Below, piece by piece: positions 62,525 to 64,000 of a DNA stretch of 64,000 nt. The translations under genes were made by a program, and so were the position numbers. The notes under the pieces were generated by a model that did no database searches, was not told the DNA's origin, and saw only the letters and a list, made by a program, of their open reading frames with translations. The number at the start of each line of letters is the position of its first letter. Within the stretch, counting starts at the first letter, position 1. This stretch comes from Ciona savignyi (lineage: Eukaryota > Chordata > Ascidiacea > Phlebobranchia > Cionidae), in the NCBI GenBank assembly GCA_000149265.1, contig CH002093.1:155355-219354 (forward strand). The letters run 5' to 3'.

Positions 62525-64000
62525 CTGTCAAATCTCAACTTTATTGGGGCATCATCGCAGAAAAGAGGATCGCAGCCCCCGGCGAAGAGCAGATGAATGA
62601 GCCGGGGAAGGTGGAAGAGCAATCATTTTCGCCGATGGAATTTCTTTACAACTGAAACAAGAATTTCTGGGCAGTATGGGTCTTAAAGACTGCTAACAAA
62701 AGTTTTAAAAAAGAAAGACTGAATAATAAGAGTAAATAAAATAGTGCTGGTTAAGTACTAAAAAGATGTGGCATGCAGTAGAGCAATAAATACTATTAGG
62801 GCCAGCAAAAAACTAAAAAGAAAACAGCACTACAAATACAAACTGCCTTCGGCATGCCATTAACAGTAAAAACCCCTGTGACTTAAATGATGAAATGATA
62901 CAAATAAGACAGCATGCTGTGAGTTATACAGTGGACTAATACAGTGAAAGTCAAATAGTCAAATTGTGATAAAGCAAATTAATAAAAATAATAGAAACAA
63001 AAATAAAAAAACACAGAGATTTGTGAGAGGAGTGTGCAGTGGGAGGAATGAGAATAAATAAAGGAAAGGTAATAATGAAATATTATAGTAAAAATGACTG
63101 GCAATAGAGTTTAATATAAGGGTAGTATTTAGGTAAGAAATGGTTTAATATATAGAATCTTAGATAATTATTGCACAGTTAGTTCATGGAAGGGGATGAG
63201 GATCATTCAAGAGGTGTTGTTTAACAGCTTTAATAAATTTATGATGTGGTTGAATCTCTCGAATTTTTATTGGTAATTGATGCCAGTGTTTGGGGCCAAT
63301 ATATTTAATGGACTGTTAAGAAATCATTTTACTGCAGAATGGAATATAAATTTTGTTCTGCTTCTGGTCGTCATCCTAGTGGTCATGGGTTTTACCTGTA
63401 TAGAATGAAGAAGGGCCGTGGGAAGCTTTTGATAATTGCACCGGTGCACTATTGATAAGATTTCGATATCATATATATAGTCAGAAGTTGATGTTGCTGC
63501 ATTGTTTAAACAGTGTTTTCCCGTTTGCCAAGGTTAAAAATCATTCGAATATACCTATTGCACACACGTTGTAATTTGGCTAGGATTTGGTTGTTACCAA
63601 AACACCAGGAGGAGATGCAATATTGAATGTGACTAAGAATTAGTGAGTGATATAGTGATAAAAGTGACGAACGATCGATGAGTGGTCGGATTTTACGTAC
63701 CATAATAAGATTTGAATTAATTTTTTTGGCCAAATTAAGCATATGTGGCTTCCATGATAGTCTGTTATCTATGGTTAAACCTAAAAATTTAAATGAATTG
63801 ACTTGTTCAATTTGATAGTTGTTAATGATAATGGAGGATGGTAAAAGTTCAGGTTTGCTTTTCGTTTTGTCAATATTAAGAACCAATTTGTTGGTCGAGG
63901 GCCAGGTACGATACTCTTTCCAAATTATTATTTGCATTTTTACATATAACTAATTGGTTTGGACCGGAGGGGAATGTTATATACTCAGCAGTTTATTGCG
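62525..64000 (-). mobile_element. LINE (non-LTR retrotransposon), 3' part, cut by window end
   Basis: The minus strand from 64000 downwards holds the C-terminal RT region, then a frame break, C-terminal sequence and a 3' UTR ending in a polyadenylation signal (AATAAA at 62545-62540). A GC-rich block near 62550-62630 is part of the UTR. The 5' part, with endonuclease and RT palm, lies beyond the window. Confidence 0.8.
63200..63937 (-). pseudogene. LINE reverse-transcriptase C-terminal part (jockey/CR1-like)
   Basis: From 63937: LVLNIDKTKSKPELLP, then FKFLGLTIDNRLSWKPHM, KINSNLIMVRKIRPLI, LLSLYHSLILSHIQYC and NNQILAKLQRVCNRYIR. These are the RT thumb and connection motifs (N.DKTK, KFLG..ID..L.WK.H, LY.SLI..HI.YC). 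After a stop at 63506 another frame continues with SIKYIGPKHWHQLPIKIRE and FIKAVKQHLLND near 63210-63300, the usual LINE pol C-terminus. So at least one frameshift is present and the copy is not active as read. Confidence 0.85.

Overview
The window looks like a chordate genome, most probably an ascidian (Ciona-like). This is inferred from AT-rich DNA, short phase-consistent introns with GT..AG borders, animal gene families (olfactomedin, odd-skipped-related zinc finger, NACHT, Ly-6/uPAR, beta-microseminoprotein-like) and dense retroposons. Two tRNA-derived SINE families recur: family A, about 105 bp, tRNA-like over its whole length; and family B, about 300 bp, composite. Family B resembles the composite SINE I recall from Ciona, not verified here. 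The species is not proven from the sequence.

Layout: 1-3.6 kb holds two small secreted or GPI-anchored protein genes that converge, a beta-microseminoprotein-like gene (+) and a Ly-6/uPAR-domain gene (-), each with a SINE in an intron. 4.7-5.8 kb is an internally deleted hAT transposon with an 8-bp target duplication. 6.07-17.36 kb is one eight-exon gene (+) for a 438-residue olfactomedin-domain protein. Its N-terminal half reads as a membrane/signal segment, a coiled coil and a LINE-1 ORF1p-like domain. Intron 3 contains a family-B SINE that was itself split by a nearly complete 6.06-kb Ty3/gypsy retrotransposon. 22.6-26.8 kb is an odd-skipped-related (OSR) transcription-factor gene (+) with seven coding exons and three C2H2 fingers. 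27-30 kb has SINEs, a LINE fragment and a 100-base assembly gap.

31-41 kb is retrotransposon-rich: a BEL/Pao element whose 988-codon ORF has lost the RT core yet stays open, an unassigned ORF beside it, and an older BEL/Pao relic broken by a dispersed repeat that itself carries an insertion. 41-49 kb is mostly unassigned, with a diverged local duplication and a LINE ORF1 relic. 49.46-53.44 kb is a Ty3-like non-autonomous element with almost identical 515-bp LTRs. From 55.17 kb a NACHT NTPase (NLR-like) gene runs to at least 60.2 kb; its first visible intron carries a 2.0-kb element with about 560-bp inverted ends around an exon-like coding segment. The last 1.5 kb is the 3' part of a LINE on the minus strand.

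The host genes do not form an operon or a common pathway. The main themes are how transposable elements have been built into introns and how one extracellular protein appears to carry a LINE ORF1p-type module. Genes were assembled by hand from splice signals and reading-frame phase, so outer exons and UTRs are uncertain.
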